A model generated the notes under the pieces. That model did not search any database. It saw nothing but the letters and a program-made list of their open reading frames with translations, and was not told where the DNA came from. Source: JBBQZU01 sp038207425 (GTDB taxonomy: Bacteria; Bacteroidota; Bacteroidia; Flavobacteriales_D; Cryomorphaceae). From it: a stretch of DNA of 64,000 bases. The position numbers were made by a program, and so were the translations under genes. Of the stretch, positions 45,942 through 54,486 are shown one piece after another. Location of the stretch: contig JBBQZU010000005.1 in the NCBI GenBank assembly GCA_038207425.1, positions 1 to 64,000 of the forward strand, written 5' to 3'. Positions within the stretch are counted from its first letter, which is position 1. Every line of letters begins with the position of its first letter.

Positions 45942-46340
45942 ATGTATTCAGATCCAATAGCAGACTACCTCACACGATTGCGCAACGCCATAATGGCTAA
46001 AAAACGCGTCGTTGAAATTCCAGCATCGAATATCAAAAAGGAAATGACCAAAATCCTTATGGAGAAAGGTTATATCCTAAACTATAAGTTTGATGATACC
46101 AGCGTTCAGGGCAGCATTAAAATCGCGTTGAAATATCATCCTGTTACCAAAGCTTCAGCTATCAAGAAGCTGGAAAGGGCGTCAAGTCCTGGTTTGCGAT
46201 ACTATCGCGGAGCCGATGAGCTACCAAGGGTATTGAATGGTCTCGGAATTTCTATCATCAGCACTTCTAAAGGACTGATGACCGATAAAGAAGCACGCAC
46301 CCAGAATGTAGGCGGCGAAGTAATTTGCTACGTATATTAA
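45942..46340 (+). CDS. rpsH: 30S ribosomal protein S8
   Basis: 132 residues. S8 binds helix 21 of 16S rRNA and in E. coli represses the spc operon. The start DPIADYLTRLRNA and the C-terminal GLGISIISTSKGLMTDKEA and GGEVICYVY (binding site core STSKG) are intact. Confidence 0.97.
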   Translation: MYSDPIADYLTRLRNAIMAKKRVVEIPASNIKKEMTKILMEKGYILNYKFDDTSVQGSIKIALKYHPVTKASAIKKLERASSPGLRYYRGADELPRVLNGLGISIISTSKGLMTDKEARTQNVGGEVICYVY

Positions 46341-46358
46341 TCCAGAAAGAACACAGAA

Positions 46359-46910
46359 ATGTCACGAATAGGAAAAGCACCGATTACAGTACCAGCCAAA
46401 GTTACCATCGCTATTGAGGGTAATGAAGTAACTGTGAAAGGACCCAAAGGAGAACTTAAGCAAATCATAGACGCTGCCGTTCAGGTGAAAGTTGAAGAGG
46501 GAATTGTTACCCTTACTCGCGCCAATGAAGAAAAGGATACAAGGGCCAAGCATGGATTGTACAGGTCTCTGATCAATAATATGGTACAGGGAGTAAGTAC
46601 AGGCTTCTCGGTGAAGCAGGAGTTGGTAGGAGTTGGTTATCGCGCTAAAACCACAGGTCAGCAATTGGAGCTTTCTCTGGGTTACTCGCACCCTATTGTT
46701 CTAGAGGTTCCATCTGAAATAAAAATCAGTTCGGAAGCTCTCAAAGGACAAAACCCAACCATCACCATGGAGTCGCATGATAAGCAACTTCTCGGACTGG
46801 TTGCGGCGAAAATAAGATCATTCAGGAAACCTGAACCTTACAAAGGAAAAGGAATCCGTTTTGCAGGTGAACAAGTTAGAAGAAAAGCCGGAAAATCGGC
46901 AGGAAAATAA
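46359..46910 (+). CDS. rplF: 50S ribosomal protein L6
   Basis: 183 residues, a double domain protein near the factor-binding site. Motifs are SRIGKAPITVP, VTVKGPKGEL, GVSTGFSVKQELVGVGYRA (core VGVGYRA) and the C-terminal PEPYKGKGIRFAGE with a basic end. Confidence 0.97.
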   Translation: MSRIGKAPITVPAKVTIAIEGNEVTVKGPKGELKQIIDAAVQVKVEEGIVTLTRANEEKDTRAKHGLYRSLINNMVQGVSTGFSVKQELVGVGYRAKTTGQQLELSLGYSHPIVLEVPSEIKISSEALKGQNPTITMESHDKQLLGLVAAKIRSFRKPEPYKGKGIRFAGEQVRRKAGKSAGK

Positions 46911-46919
46911 GTTAGCGTT

Positions 46920-47273
46920 ATGTCAAACACAAAAGTTGATAGAAGAGCACGAATTAAGCGAAGTGTCCGAAAGAATATTTTCGGAACTGCTGAAAAGCCC
47001 AGACTATCTGTATACAGAAGCAACACACAGATTTACGCACAGATTATCGATGATAATTCAGGTAAAACCCTCGTGTCATGCGGTTCGCTGAAGAACGATT
47101 CAGCTCAAAAGATTGCAAAGGTAGAGCAAGCCAAAATTGTTGGTAAAGAACTCGCTGAAAAAGCGGTTCAAGCCGGCATCTCCCAGGTAGTGTTCGACCG
47201 CAACGGATATTTGTATCATGGCAGAGTGAAATCCTTTGCTGAATCAGCACGTGAAGGCGGCTTAAAATTTTAA
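46920..47273 (+). CDS. rplR: 50S ribosomal protein L18
   Basis: 117 residues. L18 binds 5S rRNA with L5. It shows RRARIKRSVRKNIFGT, PRLSVYRSNTQIYAQIIDD and the C-terminal FDRNGYLYHGRVKSFAESAREGGLKF (core GRVKS-x-A-x-x-ARE-GGL). Typical length. Confidence 0.97.
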   Translation: MSNTKVDRRARIKRSVRKNIFGTAEKPRLSVYRSNTQIYAQIIDDNSGKTLVSCGSLKNDSAQKIAKVEQAKIVGKELAEKAVQAGISQVVFDRNGYLYHGRVKSFAESAREGGLKF

Positions 47274-47279
47274 TCGACT

Positions 47280-47798
47280 ATGTCAAAAGCAAATATAAAA
47301 AGAGTAAAGTCAAGCGAAATAGAGCTTAAAGACAAACTCGTTGCAATCAACAGGGTAACGAAAGTTACCAAGGGTGGTAGAACATTCAGCTTTTCTGCAA
47401 TTGTTGTTGTAGGAAACGAAAACGGAGTGGTAGGCCACGGACTTGGCAAAGCCAAAGAAGTAACCACTGCAATCGCCAAAGGAATTGACGATGCCAAGAA
47501 GAATTTAGTGAAAGTGCCAATTGTAAATGGTACAGTACCTCACTATCAAATGGGTAAATTCTCAGGTGCCAAGATACTTCTTAAGCCTGCTTCAAACGGC
47601 ACCGGTGTAATAGCCGGTGGTGCGATGCGCGCAGTACTTGAAAGTGTAGGTATAAAGGATGTACTTGCCAAGTCGCAGGGATCTTCAAACCCGCACAACG
47701 TGGTAAAAGCTACAATGGACGCACTCACCAATATGAGAGACGCCCGTTCAGTAGCCCAACACAGAGGTTTGACACTTTCACGTGTATTTAACGGTTAA
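47280..47798 (+). CDS. rpsE: 30S ribosomal protein S5
   Basis: 172 residues. S5 contributes to decoding accuracy, and its mutation can give spectinomycin resistance. It has the double-stranded RNA-binding-like half (ELKDKLVAINRVTKVTKGGR, core NRVTKVTKGGR) and a C-terminal half with VIAGGAMRAVLE and AKSQGSSNPHNVV. No unusual change is evident in the loop. Confidence 0.97.
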   Translation: MSKANIKRVKSSEIELKDKLVAINRVTKVTKGGRTFSFSAIVVVGNENGVVGHGLGKAKEVTTAIAKGIDDAKKNLVKVPIVNGTVPHYQMGKFSGAKILLKPASNGTGVIAGGAMRAVLESVGIKDVLAKSQGSSNPHNVVKATMDALTNMRDARSVAQHRGLTLSRVFNG

Positions 47799-47812
47799 TT
47801 ATCCATAAAGAA

Positions 47813-47995
47813 ATGGCACAAAAAATAATTGTTACCCAGGTGCGCAGCGCCATTAACAAGCCAAAGACCCAGAAAATTACTCTTGTGGCTTTGGGTTGTA
47901 AAAAACTCAACAGGCCCGTGGAAAAAGAAGCTACGCCACAGGTCCTTGGAATGATCAATAAGGTGAAGCACCTTTTAAAAGTTGAAGAAGTATAA
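47813..47995 (+). CDS. rpmD: 50S ribosomal protein L30
   Basis: 60 residues, the short bacterial form. It shows VTQVRSAINKPKTQKITLVALGCKKL (core: IGR/AINKPKxQK, LGL/CKKL) and the end GMINKVKHLLKVEEV. It lies between rpsE and rplO as usual. Confidence 0.96.
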   Translation: MAQKIIVTQVRSAINKPKTQKITLVALGCKKLNRPVEKEATPQVLGMINKVKHLLKVEEV

Positions 47996-48023
47996 ATAGC
48001 GCCTAGCGCAAAACGACAATAAA

Positions 48024-48470
48024 ATGGATTTGAGTAATTTGAAGCCTGCCAAAGGCTCGACAAAAACCAAAAAACGCCTCGGTAGGGGTGAAGGTTCCGG
48101 AACTGGCGACACAGCAGGTCGCGGCCACAAGGGAGCCAAATCACGAAGCGGTTACAAAAGTAAGCGTGGTTTCGAAGGAGGCCAGATGCCTTTGCAGAGA
48201 CGTGTGCCCAAATTTGGTTTCACCAGCCCAAACAGGGTGGAATATAAAGCAATCAATCTGGATGTACTGGAGAGATTAGCTACTGAAAAGAATATTACCG
48301 TTTTCTCACCTGAAGTATTTGCCGGCAACGGTCTCTGCAGCAAGAGAGAATTGGTAAAAGTACTCGGACGTGGAATATTGAACGCCAAGGTACAGGTTAC
48401 TGCTCATGCCTTTTCTGCTACAGCCAAAACGGCCATTGAAAGCAAAGGCGGCGAAATAACTCAATTATAA
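48024..48470 (+). CDS. rplO: 50S ribosomal protein L15
   Basis: 148 residues. The Gly/Lys/Arg-rich N-terminal extension (KKRLGRGEGSGTGDTAGRG, GFEGGQMPLQRRVPKFGF) penetrates the large subunit. The C-terminal globular part ends HAFSATAKTAIESKGG. It lies 24 bases before secY. Confidence 0.97.
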   Translation: MDLSNLKPAKGSTKTKKRLGRGEGSGTGDTAGRGHKGAKSRSGYKSKRGFEGGQMPLQRRVPKFGFTSPNRVEYKAINLDVLERLATEKNITVFSPEVFAGNGLCSKRELVKVLGRGILNAKVQVTAHAFSATAKTAIESKGGEITQL

Positions 48471-48494
48471 AAGCTTTTTGAACGAACACAAGGC

Positions 48495-49823
48495 ATGAAG
48501 AATTTCATCCAAACTATAAAGAATATCTGGAGTATTGAAGAACTCAGAACCAGAATTTTGAATACCCTGGCGCTATTGCTGGTGTTCAGAATAGGTTCCT
48601 ACATTGTACTTCCCGGTATTAATTCTGCAGCGTTGGCTGCTGCCAACGATGGCGGTGGCGGTCTTGCCGGTCTCCTTGACTTATTTACCGGCGGTGCATT
48701 TAATAGAGCTTCTATTTTTAGTCTTGGTATTATGCCCTACATCTCTGCATCTATTATCATGCAGTTGATGGGTATTGCAGTACCTACTATTCAGAAAATG
48801 CAAAAAGAGGGAGAGAGCGGACGCAAGAAAATAAATCAGTATACCCGCTTTCTGACTATCGTTATTACTTGTTTTCAAGCTCCTGGCTACATTGCTGCTT
48901 CTGTTCCGCTCGAAGCACGTCTCGATGATTCTTTACTCTGGTGGACCACCTCAATTATCATACTCACCGCAGGTACTCTTTTTGTGATGTGGTTGGGTGA
49001 GCGCATTACCGATAGAGGTATTGGCAATGGAATTTCTCTTCTCATTATGATCGGTATTATTGCTGGGCTTCCAAGCGCATTTTTTCAGGAAGTACTTGCA
49101 GCCACCGGCTCTGAGGGCAATGGACTTGTCATACTTCTTATTGAACTCGTTGCGCTCCTTGTTGTTATTGCGGCCACTGTTGCACTGGTGCAAGCAGTGA
49201 GAAGGGTGCCACTTCAATTTCCGAAACGTCAAGTAGGCGATCGTCAATACTCTGAAGGTGCCCGTCAGTACATTCCACTCAAGGTAAACAGTGCAGGAGT
49301 TATGCCTATCATTTTTGCTCAAGCTATTATGTTCGTGCCGCTCTACATTGCGCAGTACAGCGACTCACAGTCAGGCATTATTGTAGAGCTGGCAAACTTC
49401 ACTGGCCTTTGGTACAATGTTTTGTTCTTTGTAATGGTAGTAGCATTTACGTATTTCTACACTGCGATCACTGTGAATCCAAATCAGATGGCCGATGACC
49501 TGAAAAGAAATGGTGGATTTATACCCGGTGTAAAACCAGGCAAATCTACTGCTGACTTTCTTGACAATGTACTATCTCGAATTACACTTCCGGGAGCAAT
49601 ATTCCTAGGGTTTATTGCCATACTTCCGGTATTTGCTATTCAGGCAGGTGTGAAGCAGGCATTCTCAATATACTTTGGTGGTACTTCCCTCCTTATTATG
49701 GTAGGTGTAGTGCTCGACACATTGCAACAAATAGAAAGTTATTTACTCATGCGTCATTATGATGGCTTGATGAAGACCGGCAAAATTGCAGGTCGTGCAG
49801 CAAGCTTCGGAATGGCTGGTTAA
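48495..49823 (+). CDS. secY: Protein translocase subunit SecY
   Basis: 442 residues with ten membrane helices. It forms the channel of the Sec translocon in the inner membrane, the route all signal-peptide proteins in this window use before type IX export. Recognisable are RIGSYIVLPGIN, LGIMPYISASIIMQL (plug/lateral-gate area), GERITDRGIGNGISLLI and the cytoplasmic loop VNSAGVMPIIFAQA. It follows rplO in the spc segment. Confidence 0.97.
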   Translation: MKNFIQTIKNIWSIEELRTRILNTLALLLVFRIGSYIVLPGINSAALAAANDGGGGLAGLLDLFTGGAFNRASIFSLGIMPYISASIIMQLMGIAVPTIQKMQKEGESGRKKINQYTRFLTIVITCFQAPGYIAASVPLEARLDDSLLWWTTSIIILTAGTLFVMWLGERITDRGIGNGISLLIMIGIIAGLPSAFFQEVLAATGSEGNGLVILLIELVALLVVIAATVALVQAVRRVPLQFPKRQVGDRQYSEGARQYIPLKVNSAGVMPIIFAQAIMFVPLYIAQYSDSQSGIIVELANFTGLWYNVLFFVMVVAFTYFYTAITVNPNQMADDLKRNGGFIPGVKPGKSTADFLDNVLSRITLPGAIFLGFIAILPVFAIQAGVKQAFSIYFGGTSLLIMVGVVLDTLQQIESYLLMRHYDGLMKTGKIAGRAASFGMAG

Positions 49824-49844
49824 AAAAAAAATTGAAAGTACCGT

Positions 49845-50063
49845 ATGGCAAAACAATCCTCGATCGAACAAGATGGCACAATCACGGAAGCATTGTCCAA
49901 TGCAATGTTCAAAGTCGAGTTGGAAAATGGACACGTTATAATAGCACATATTTCAGGAAAGATGAGGATGCACTACATCAAAATCCTTCCTGGTGATAAA
50001 GTGAAAGTAGAAATGTCACCATACGATCTTTCAAAAGGTAGAATCACATTTAGGTACAAATAA
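49845..50063 (+). CDS. infA: Translation initiation factor IF-1
   Basis: 72 residues, a single OB/S1-like domain that blocks the A site during initiation. It reads MAKQSSIEQDGTITEAL, FKVELENGHVIIAHISGKMRM (core: VELENGH-x-I-x-AHISGKMR) and ends YDLSKGRITFRYK. It lies between secY and rpmJ, a common arrangement. Confidence 0.97.
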   Translation: MAKQSSIEQDGTITEALSNAMFKVELENGHVIIAHISGKMRMHYIKILPGDKVKVEMSPYDLSKGRITFRYK

Positions 50064-50072
50064 TCGGGAACG

Positions 50073-50189
50073 ATGAAAACCAAAGCAAGCATAAAGAAGC
50101 GTTCGGCAGAATGCAAAATAGTACGACGAAAAGGAAAGTTGTACGTGATTAACAAAAAGAACCCAAAGTTCAAACAACGTCAAGGATAA
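50073..50189 (+). CDS. rpmJ: 50S ribosomal protein L36, zinc-free form
   Basis: 38 residues between infA and rpsM, 9 bases after the former. It reads MKTKASIKKRSAECKIVRR at the N-terminus and ends NPKFKQRQG. Only one Cys (14) remains of the usual CCCH zinc set, so it should not bind zinc. This is the form usual in Bacteroidota. Confidence 0.95.
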   Translation: MKTKASIKKRSAECKIVRRKGKLYVINKKNPKFKQRQG

Positions 50190-50203
50190 GAAAACTCATT
50201 ACT

Positions 50204-50581
50204 ATGGCTAGGATAGCTGGTATAGATTTACCAAAAAACAAAAGAGGTGTAATAGGACTTACCTATATCTACGGAATAGGGAGGTCGCGGGCATCAGAAA
50301 TTTTGGCGAAAGCCAATGTAAGCGAAGATAAGCGCGTACAGGATTGGGATGATGACGAACTTTCAAAAATTCGTACTTATCTCAATGAGTCTTTCAAAGT
50401 GGAAGGCGCACTTCGTTCAGAAATCCAAACCAATATAAAACGACTTATGGACATTGGTTGCTACCGAGGTGTGCGTCACCGTTCAGGTTTGCCGCTCCGT
50501 GGACAAAGAACTAAAAACAACTCACGTACAAGAAAAGGTAAGCGTAAAACTGTTGCCAACAAGAAGAAGGTAACCAAGTAA
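50204..50581 (+). CDS. rpsM: 30S ribosomal protein S13
   Basis: 125 residues. S13 bridges the subunits at the top of the head. It begins MARIAGIDLPKNKRGVIGLTYIYGIGRSRA (core ARIAGIDLP, YIYGIG) and ends RHRSGLPLRGQRTKNNSRTRKG (core GLPVRGQRTxxNxRTRKG). First gene of the alpha segment. Confidence 0.97.
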   Translation: MARIAGIDLPKNKRGVIGLTYIYGIGRSRASEILAKANVSEDKRVQDWDDDELSKIRTYLNESFKVEGALRSEIQTNIKRLMDIGCYRGVRHRSGLPLRGQRTKNNSRTRKGKRKTVANKKKVTK

Positions 50582-50614
50582 AAGCTGATTGTACCATTCA
50601 AAACTGATTGAATT

Positions 50615-51001
50615 ATGGCCAAGACAAACGTTAAAAAGAAGCGCAATGTAAAGGTGGATGCTGCCGGTGAAGCGCACATCCAGGCTTCTTTTAATAATAT
50701 CATTATTTCGCTCACCAACGGCACAGGTCAGGTTATTAGCTGGTCAACTGCCGGAAAGCAAGGCTTTCGCGGATCAAAAAAGAATACACCATACGCTGCT
50801 CAGGTAGCCGCCGAAGACGCATCAAAAGTTGCTTTTGAAGCCGGGTTAAGAAAGGTGAAAGTATATGTTAAAGGACCGGGTGCCGGCCGTGAGTCGGCCA
50901 TCAGGTCTATTCACAACGCAGGTATTGAAGTCACTGAAATTGTGGATGTAACCCCGGTTCCACACAATGGATGTCGCCCCCCAAAACGCAGAAGAGTTTA
51001 A
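50615..51001 (+). CDS. rpsK: 30S ribosomal protein S11
   Basis: 128 residues. S11 lies on the platform near the exit channel of mRNA. Motifs are AHIQASFNNIIISLT, SWSTAGKQGFRGSKKNTPYAAQ, VKGPGAGRESAIRS and the end DVTPVPHNGCRPPKRRRV. All are typical. Confidence 0.97.
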   Translation: MAKTNVKKKRNVKVDAAGEAHIQASFNNIIISLTNGTGQVISWSTAGKQGFRGSKKNTPYAAQVAAEDASKVAFEAGLRKVKVYVKGPGAGRESAIRSIHNAGIEVTEIVDVTPVPHNGCRPPKRRRV

Positions 51002-51040
51002 TAATCCCCCGTCAGCACCTGACAAAATTTACACGAAGAT

Positions 51041-51649
51041 ATGGCACGATATACAGGCCCCAAATCAAAAGTTGCACGTCGTTTTAGAGAACCAATCTTT
51101 GGTCCTGATAAGGCGCTTGAAAGAAAGAATTACCCTCCCGGTTTTCACGGACCTAACAAGCGCCGTGGAAAGCAGTCGGAATACGCAGTGCAACTTGCTG
51201 AGAAACAAAAAGCTAAGTATACTTATGGTATCCTTGAGCGCCAATTCGCAAAGATGTTTGATAAAGCTTCACGCAAAATCGGTATTACCGGTGAGTTGCT
51301 TTTGCAATTTTGTGAAGCCCGTCTTGACAATGTTGTATATCGTATGGGTCTTGCACCAACCCGCCGTGCTGCGCGTCAGTTGGTAGGTCATCGTCACATT
51401 ACTGTAAATGGTGGTGTGGTAAACATTCCATCGTTTTCACTAAAACCTGGCGATAAAGTTGCAGTTCGTGAGCGATCTAAGTCGCTCGAAGTAATAAGCA
51501 ACTCGCTTACTGCCTCATCGTCGAAAAGAGTGGAATATGTTGATTTCAATAAGTCTACGCTTGAAGGTACTTTTATTCAGAACCCAAGCCGCGAGATGAT
51601 ACCTGAAAACATCAAAGAACAACTCATCGTCGAGCTATACTCGAAATAA
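51041..51649 (+). CDS. rpsD: 30S ribosomal protein S4
   Basis: 202 residues. S4 nucleates 30S assembly and is a common translational regulator of the alpha operon. It begins MARYTGPKSKVARRF and has PPGFHGPNKRRGKQSEYAVQL (core: G-x-HG-x-xRRG-K-x-SEY) and the S4 domain RLDNVVYRMGLAPTRRAARQLV-type region (core RLDNVVYR, AARQLVGHRHI). It lacks zinc-binding cysteines. Confidence 0.97.
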   Translation: MARYTGPKSKVARRFREPIFGPDKALERKNYPPGFHGPNKRRGKQSEYAVQLAEKQKAKYTYGILERQFAKMFDKASRKIGITGELLLQFCEARLDNVVYRMGLAPTRRAARQLVGHRHITVNGGVVNIPSFSLKPGDKVAVRERSKSLEVISNSLTASSSKRVEYVDFNKSTLEGTFIQNPSREMIPENIKEQLIVELYSK

Positions 51650-51670
51650 TTAAACTTTAAGGAAACCTAA

Positions 51671-52663
51671 ATGGCCATTCTAGAATTTCAGAGACCGGAT
51701 AAGGTCGTAATGATCGAATCCGATAATCAAGCCGGAAAATTTGAATTCCGCCCGTTGGAGCCAGGATATGGCATAACCATAGGCAATGCGCTACGCCGAA
51801 TCCTTCTCTCTTCTCTCGAAGGTTTTGCAATCACTTCTGTGAAAATAGAAGGTGTAGATCATGAGTTTTCTTCTATCAAAGGGGTGGTTGAAGATGTTAC
51901 CGAAATAGTGCTGAATCTGAAGCAAGTTCGTTTCAAGAGACAGATTGACTCAACTGACAATGAGCGCGTGAACATCGTTATCAATGGCGATGATAAATTT
52001 ACAGCCGGCGATATCGGAAAGTTTACTTCAGCTTTTCAGGTTCTTAATCCTGATTTAGTAATTTGCAATATGGAGAAATCTATAAAGCTCGAAATTGAGA
52101 TGAACATAGGTAAAGGACGCGGATACCGCCCTTCTGAGGAAAATAAGGTGAGCAACGCTCCAATTGGAACCATCTTCATTGACTCCATATTCACCCCGAT
52201 CCGCAAAGTGAATTACACCATAGAGAACTTCAGGGTAGAGCAGAAAACTGACTACGAGAAACTCATCATGGAAGTAGTTACCGACGGCTCTATTAATCCT
52301 AAAGACTCACTGCAGGAAGCGGCAAAAATTCTGATTCATCACTTTATGCTTTTCTCTGACGAACGCATCACGCTCGACAACGAAGAAAAAACTGAAACTG
52401 AAGAATTTGATGAGACATCGCTCCATATGCGTCAGTTGCTTAAAACGAAGCTTGTTGATATGGATCTTTCTGTAAGGGCGCTGAACTGCCTGAAGGCCGC
52501 TGATATTGACACCCTTGGTGATTTGGTTTCTTTCAACAAGAACGATCTGTTGAAATTCAGAAATTTCGGTAAAAAATCACTCACAGAGCTTGAAGACCTG
52601 ATCGAAACGAAAGGACTTCACTTCGGGATGAATGTAGCTAAATACAAACTCGATAAGGAATAA
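51671..52663 (+). CDS. rpoA: DNA-directed RNA polymerase subunit alpha
   Basis: 330 residues. The N-terminal domain (about 1-230) dimerises to start polymerase assembly, with FRPLEPGYGITIGNALRRILLSSLEG (core GYGxTLGNALRR). An acidic linker (about 240-258) follows, and then the C-terminal domain with two helix-hairpin-helix elements (DLSVRALNCLKAADIDTLGDL, KFRNFGKKSLTELEDLI) that binds UP elements and activators. It is followed by rplQ. Confidence 0.97.
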   Translation: MAILEFQRPDKVVMIESDNQAGKFEFRPLEPGYGITIGNALRRILLSSLEGFAITSVKIEGVDHEFSSIKGVVEDVTEIVLNLKQVRFKRQIDSTDNERVNIVINGDDKFTAGDIGKFTSAFQVLNPDLVICNMEKSIKLEIEMNIGKGRGYRPSEENKVSNAPIGTIFIDSIFTPIRKVNYTIENFRVEQKTDYEKLIMEVVTDGSINPKDSLQEAAKILIHHFMLFSDERITLDNEEKTETEEFDETSLHMRQLLKTKLVDMDLSVRALNCLKAADIDTLGDLVSFNKNDLLKFRNFGKKSLTELEDLIETKGLHFGMNVAKYKLDKE

Positions 52664-52707
52664 TTTGGCTTAGCCGAGCTTTTTGCGAAAGCCTAACACG
52701 AAATAAA

Positions 52708-53280
52708 ATGAGACACGGAAATAAAAATAACGCCCTTGGCAGAAAAACAGCCCACAGAAGTGCTATGCTGTCGAATATGGCTTGCTCGCTCATTGAGCAC
52801 AAGCGAATTACCACCACCGTGGCCAAGGCAAAGGAGCTTCGTAAGTTCGTGGAGCCTATTATCACGAAGTCGAAAACTGACTCGACCCATTCGCGTCGCA
52901 CAGTGTTCAGTTCGCTGAAAAGCAAAGACCATGTAAGCGAGCTATTTCGCGATGTGGCGCCTAAGGTGGCCGAGCGTGAAGGCGGCTATACCCGCATTAT
53001 CAAACTTGGTTTTCGCCAGGGTGACTCTGCTGAGATGGCTATGATTGAGCTTGTTGACTTTAATGAGCTGCTCATTAAAGAATCAAAGGTGAAAACCCGA
53101 CGTAGCCGCCGAGGAGGTAAAAAGGCAGGCACTGTAGCCGAAGCAGCCCCCGCTGCTGAAGTGAAAGCTGAAACTGCTGCTGCAGAAGTAGCTGAAACGC
53201 CAGAAGCGATTGCTCCTGATGCTCCAACAGAAAGTAACGATACGGCTGATGTTAATCCTGAGGATACTACAAAAGAGTAA
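52708..53280 (+). CDS. rplQ: 50S ribosomal protein L17 with acidic C-terminal extension
   Basis: 190 residues, about 65 more than the classical L17. The core (1-127) is normal: MRHGNKNNALGRKTAHRSAM, RITTTVAKAKELR, GGYTRIIKLGFRQGDSAEMAMIEL (cores). A basic bridge (KTRRSRRGGKK, about 129-139) leads into an Ala/Glu/Pro/Thr-rich acidic tail (141-190) of low complexity. Such tails occur on L17 of other Bacteroidota; their function is unknown to me. It is the last gene of the superoperon. Confidence 0.96.
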   Translation: MRHGNKNNALGRKTAHRSAMLSNMACSLIEHKRITTTVAKAKELRKFVEPIITKSKTDSTHSRRTVFSSLKSKDHVSELFRDVAPKVAEREGGYTRIIKLGFRQGDSAEMAMIELVDFNELLIKESKVKTRRSRRGGKKAGTVAEAAPAAEVKAETAAAEVAETPEAIAPDAPTESNDTADVNPEDTTKE

Positions 53281-53303
53281 GTTGTTTAAAAATACACCAG
53301 TAG

Positions 53304-53339
53304 AAAAGGACAGTGCTTTTGGCATTGTCCTTTTTTTTT
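53304..53339 (+). terminator. Terminator of the ribosomal superoperon
   Basis: AAAAGGACAGTGC pairs with GCATTGTCCTTTT (one G-T pair) around a short TTTTG loop, followed by a run of nine T. It lies 24 bases after rplQ and 15 before carA, so carA needs its own promoter or readthrough. Confidence 0.85.
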
Positions 53340-53353
53340 AATCTTTTTGCACC

Positions 53354-54475
53354 ATGCAATCTTCACTATCAAAACCTGCAATACTCCTGCTTCAGGATGG
53401 AACCGTTTATCATGGTAAAGCCGCGGGCGCCATCGGTACAACAACCGGCGAAATTGCTTTCAATACCGGTATGACTGGATACCAAGAAATCTTTACGGAC
53501 CCATCTTACTTCGGACAAGTGGTAGTGATGGCTTCCGTCCATATAGGAAATTACGGAGTGCACCCGGACGAGATTGAATCTGAATCGATCAAAATTGCGG
53601 GACTTGTTTGCAAAAAATTTTCGGAGTATTACAGCAGGCCTGGGGCAGGTTCTTCGCTTCAGGCTTATTTTGAAAAAGATGGAAAAGTGGGAATCTGCGA
53701 TATTGATACCCGCTCACTTATAAGGCATATCCGAACAAAGGGTGCAATGAACTGCATTATTTCATCAGATGTAAGCGACATTGCTAAGCTCAGAGAATTG
53801 CTCGATGCTACACCGAGTATGGACGGCCTTGAACTTTCATCGAAAGTTACCTGTAGCCAACCCTACCAGCTGGGCAATGAGAGCAGCCCACTGAAAGTGG
53901 CTGTGCTTGACCTGGGGGTGAAGAAGAATATTCTTCGCTGTCTGCTTGATAGAGGTTGTCTCATAAAGGTATTTCCGGCAAATACCACTTATATTGAAAT
54001 GGAAAAGTGGAAGCCTGTTGGATATATTATTACCAATGGCCCCGGCGATCCTTCCGTTATGAAGGATACGATTGGTGAAGTGAATCAAATTATAGAATCC
54101 GGTAAACCTGTTTTTGGTATTTGTCTTGGCCATCAAATAATAGCGCTAAGCCAAGGATTGAAAACGGTAAAAATGTTTAATGGCCACAGGGGAATTAACC
54201 ATCCGGTCAAAAATGTCATTACCGGCAGGGGTGAAATAACATCTCAAAATCATGGTTTCGTAGTAGATTTGGAATCTGCCAAAAGCAATAATAAGGTTCA
54301 GATTACCCATGTGCACCTGAACGATGGCACCCTTGCGGGTATCAGACTTGTAAATCGCGACGTATTCTCAGTGCAATATCACCCGGAGTCATCACCCGGC
54401 CCGCATGATTCGCGCTACCTGTTTGACGAGTTCGTAGCTTCTCTTACCCACGTAAAACAATCTGTAACCATATAA
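53354..54475 (+). CDS. carA: Carbamoyl-phosphate synthase small (glutaminase) subunit
   Basis: 373 residues. It releases ammonia from glutamine for carbamoyl phosphate used in arginine and pyrimidine synthesis. The N-terminal domain has LLQDGTVYHGKAAG and the GATase class I domain has ITNGPGDP, the nucleophile Cys in FGICLGHQ and the His/Glu pair in VQYHPESSPGPHD. The large subunit gene carB is not adjacent. carA-eno after rplQ is a gene order seen in other Bacteroidota. Confidence 0.96.
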   Translation: MQSSLSKPAILLLQDGTVYHGKAAGAIGTTTGEIAFNTGMTGYQEIFTDPSYFGQVVVMASVHIGNYGVHPDEIESESIKIAGLVCKKFSEYYSRPGAGSSLQAYFEKDGKVGICDIDTRSLIRHIRTKGAMNCIISSDVSDIAKLRELLDATPSMDGLELSSKVTCSQPYQLGNESSPLKVAVLDLGVKKNILRCLLDRGCLIKVFPANTTYIEMEKWKPVGYIITNGPGDPSVMKDTIGEVNQIIESGKPVFGICLGHQIIALSQGLKTVKMFNGHRGINHPVKNVITGRGEITSQNHGFVVDLESAKSNNKVQITHVHLNDGTLAGIRLVNRDVFSVQYHPESSPGPHDSRYLFDEFVASLTHVKQSVTI

Positions 54476-54486
54476 TTCAAAACCCA

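Noticed and set aside
36001..53353. tRNA or tuf genes within the ribosomal cluster
   Set aside because: All gaps are short (under 75 bases) and contain no cloverleaf-like sequence; no EF-Tu motifs are found besides EF-G.
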